DNA from: Clostridia bacterium | GTDB taxonomy: Bacteria; Bacillota; Clostridia; Oscillospirales; Acutalibacteraceae | DNA: 64,000 nt | Assembly: GCA_017474045.1 (NCBI GenBank) | Contig: JAFUHX010000056.1 | Location: 1 to 64,000 of the forward strand | Reading direction: 5' to 3' | Shown here: one piece after another, positions 62,413-64,000 of the stretch | How positions within the stretch are numbered: position 1 is the stretch's first letter | Layout: every line of letters begins with the position of its first letter | The notes under the pieces: generated by a model | Seen by the model: the letters and a program-made list of their open reading frames with translations, nothing else | Told to the model about the DNA's origin: nothing | Databases searched by the model: none | Program-made: the position numbers and the translations under genes

Positions 62413-64000
62413 ATGTTTTCAGATTTCAGAAAATTTGAAACCACCCTTGCCGGAAGACCCCTTGTTGTTGAAACCGGTAAGATGGCAGGACTCGCCGGCG
62501 GCTCATGTCTTATCCGCTATGGTGAAACAGAAGTTCTTTGCACAGCTACAATGGCTGCCAAACCCAGAGAGGGCGTTGACTTTTTCCCTCTTTCAGTTGA
62601 TTTTGAAGAAAAGCTTTATTCAGTTGGCCGAATTCCCGGTTCATTCCAGAGAAGAGAAGGCAAGGCAAGCGAAAAAGCAACTCTTTCTTCAAGAGTAATC
62701 GACAGACCCATTCGTCCTCTTTTCCCAAAGGATATGAGAAACGATGTTGGTGTTGTTGCAACAGTAATGTCTGTTGATCAGGATTGCCTTCCTGAAATAA
62801 CAGCAATGATCGGTGTTTCTGTTGCAATTTCAATTTCAGAAATTCCTTGGGACGGCCCCATCAGCGGTGTCAGCGTTGGCCTTGTTGACGGTAAGTTTGT
62901 AATTAACCCCACCGAAGCTGAAAGAGCCAAGTCTGAAATGGCAGTAACAGTTGCTTCAACTGCTGACCTTGTTGCAATGATCGAGGCAGGCGCAAATGAA
63001 GTTGATAACGAAACAATGTATGACGGAATTATGTATGCTCACAAGGTAAACCAGGAAATTGTTGAGTTTATCAAGGGTATTCAGGCTGAAATCGGAAAAG
63101 AAAAAATTGCTTTCGAATCTCAGGATGTTCCCGAAGAAATGTTTGAAGCAGTTAAGGCTTTCGCTATTGATGATGTAAAATTTGCTCTTGATACTGACGA
63201 CAAGAGAATTCGCGACGAAAGACTCAAGCCCGTTTATGAAAAGGTTCACGCTCAGTTTGATGAAACCTATGCTGAATGTGTTGAAAAAATCGACGAGTGT
63301 CTCTATAAGCTTCAGAAATATGTTGTTCGCCGTTGGCTTCTTGATGAAAACAAGCGTGTTGACGGAAGAGGAATCAACGATATGCGTCCTCTTGACGCCC
63401 AGATTGACCTTCTTTCAAGAGTTCACGGTTCAGGTATGTTCACAAGAGGTCAGACTCAGGTTCTCACAGTAACAACTCTCGGACCTATGAGCGACGCTCA
63501 GCTCCTTGACGGACTTGACAACGAAGAAAGCAAGAGATATCTTCATCACTATAATTTCCCCTCATATTCTGTTGGTGAAACAAGACCTTCAAGAGGTCCC
63601 GGAAGAAGAGAAATCGGCCACGGTGCTCTTGCTGAAAGATCACTCGTTCCCGTTCTCCCCTCAGTTGAAGAGTTCCCCTATACAATCCGCCTTGTTTCTG
63701 AGGTTCTTTCATCAAACGGTTCAACCTCACAGGCTTCAGTTTGCGGCTCAACACTTTCTCTTATGGCTGCCGGTGTTCCCATTAAAGCTCCCGTTGCCGG
63801 AATTTCATGCGGTCTTATTTCTGAAGGTGATCGTTTCATGACAATGGTTGACATTCAGGGTCTTGAAGACTTCTTCGGCGATATGGACTTCAAGGTTGCC
63901 GGTACCAAAAAGGGTATTACATCTATTCAGATGGACCTCAAAGTTCATGGTCTTACTCCCGCAATCATCAAAGAAGCTCTTGAGAAAACCTATGCTGCTC
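62413..64000 (+). CDS. pnp: Polyribonucleotide nucleotidyltransferase (5' part)
   Basis: The reading frame from ATG 62413 (AGAGGT upstream) runs open to the window edge, 529 codons seen of about 700. Two RNase PH-like domains: first with GRIPGSFQRREGKASEKATL, second beginning KRVDGRGINDMRPLDAQIDL-like with FTRGQTQVLTV and the catalytic region DFFGDMDFKVAGT. KH and S1 domains lie beyond the window. It phosphorolytically degrades RNA 3'-5' and forms part of the degradosome. Confidence 0.96.
   Translation, partial: MFSDFRKFETTLAGRPLVVETGKMAGLAGGSCLIRYGETEVLCTATMAAKPREGVDFFPLSVDFEEKLYSVGRIPGSFQRREGKASEKATLSSRVIDRPIRPLFPKDMRNDVGVVATVMSVDQDCLPEITAMIGVSVAISISEIPWDGPISGVSVGLVDGKFVINPTEAERAKSEMAVTVASTADLVAMIEAGANEVDNETMYDGIMYAHKVNQEIVEFIKGIQAEIGKEKIAFESQDVPEEMFEAVKAFAIDDVKFALDTDDKRIRDERLKPVYEKVHAQFDETYAECVEKIDECLYKLQKYVVRRWLLDENKRVDGRGINDMRPLDAQIDLLSRVHGSGMFTRGQTQVLTVTTLGPMSDAQLLDGLDNEESKRYLHHYNFPSYSVGETRPSRGPGRREIGHGALAERSLVPVLPSVEEFPYTIRLVSEVLSSNGSTSQASVCGSTLSLMAAGVPIKAPVAGISCGLISEGDRFMTMVDIQGLEDFFGDMDFKVAGTKKGITSIQMDLKVHGLTPAIIKEALEKTYAA

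Noticed and set aside
1-64000. CRISPR arrays, tRNA or rRNA genes
   Set aside because: No regularly spaced repeats and no tRNA or rRNA signatures (apart from rnpB) were seen anywhere in the window.

Overview
The window is AT-rich chromosomal DNA from an anaerobic Gram-positive Clostridia member, most likely a gut-associated Oscillospirales/Ruminococcaceae-type bacterium. The evidence is a trimeric electron-bifurcating-type [FeFe] hydrogenase, a Cys-type sulfatase with its oxygen-sensitive radical-SAM maturase, long-form HPF, CdaA/CdaR, strong Shine-Dalgarno sequences, frequent GTG/TTG starts, and small families typical of Clostridia (CD1871A, DUF5685, DUF3343, TIGR04076). The species cannot be fixed from the sequence alone.

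Layout. 0.4-3.5 kb: membrane-anchored sulfatase and its maturase (+). 3.7-8.5 kb: orphan E2-type acyltransferase, acyl-CoA synthetase and LCP cell-wall ligase (-). 8.7-9.0 kb: RNase P RNA. 9.2-14.2 kb: small membrane protein, RecD2 helicase, ComF, MreB-like protein, CarD-like regulator (+). 14.2-15.9 kb: a three-gene redox relay (TlpA-like lipoprotein, 48-aa CD1871A protein, membrane polyferredoxin; -). 16.0-17.8 kb: iron alcohol dehydrogenase and a methyltransferase. 18.0-20.2 kb: four TetR-like regulators in an A-B-A'-B' tandem duplication, followed by a 1178-aa secreted protein (20.4-23.9 kb). 24.1-29.8 kb: TIGR04076 protein, lipase-like hydrolase, DUF5685/J-domain/membrane operon, and a two-component system. 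29.9-36.7 kb: DUF3343 plus cysteine desulfurase-like enzyme, c-di-AMP synthesis pair, phosphoesterase, HPF, THUMP methyltransferase. 36.8-40.9 kb: hydrogenase operon.

40.9-52.66 kb is an integrated mobilizable element of about 11.75 kb, and it is the most interesting part of the window. It starts 10 bases after the hydA stop. It carries tnpV, a cargo of ABC transporter plus two-component system, a hairpin-rich presumed oriT, mobC, a relaxase, a ParB-like gene, tnpW and a large serine recombinase (TnpX type). Its ends are matching inverted arms (AAGAGGTAACAC, then GCCCCATAAGG), each flanked outside by TT. Joining them gives an almost perfectly symmetric attP around a TT core. The cargo kinase is of the intramembrane-sensing type. 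The transporter promoter has GTnA repeated four times at exact 11-bp spacing where a -35 box should be, suggesting a self-contained antimicrobial-peptide sensing and resistance module.

52.7-64 kb returns to core genome: tatD and metG (-), a secreted glucosaminidase with SH3 and Fn3-like repeats and a DivIVA-like protein (-), then cca, glycerophosphodiesterase, rpsO and the 5' part of pnp (+), the last two each preceded by a structured leader.
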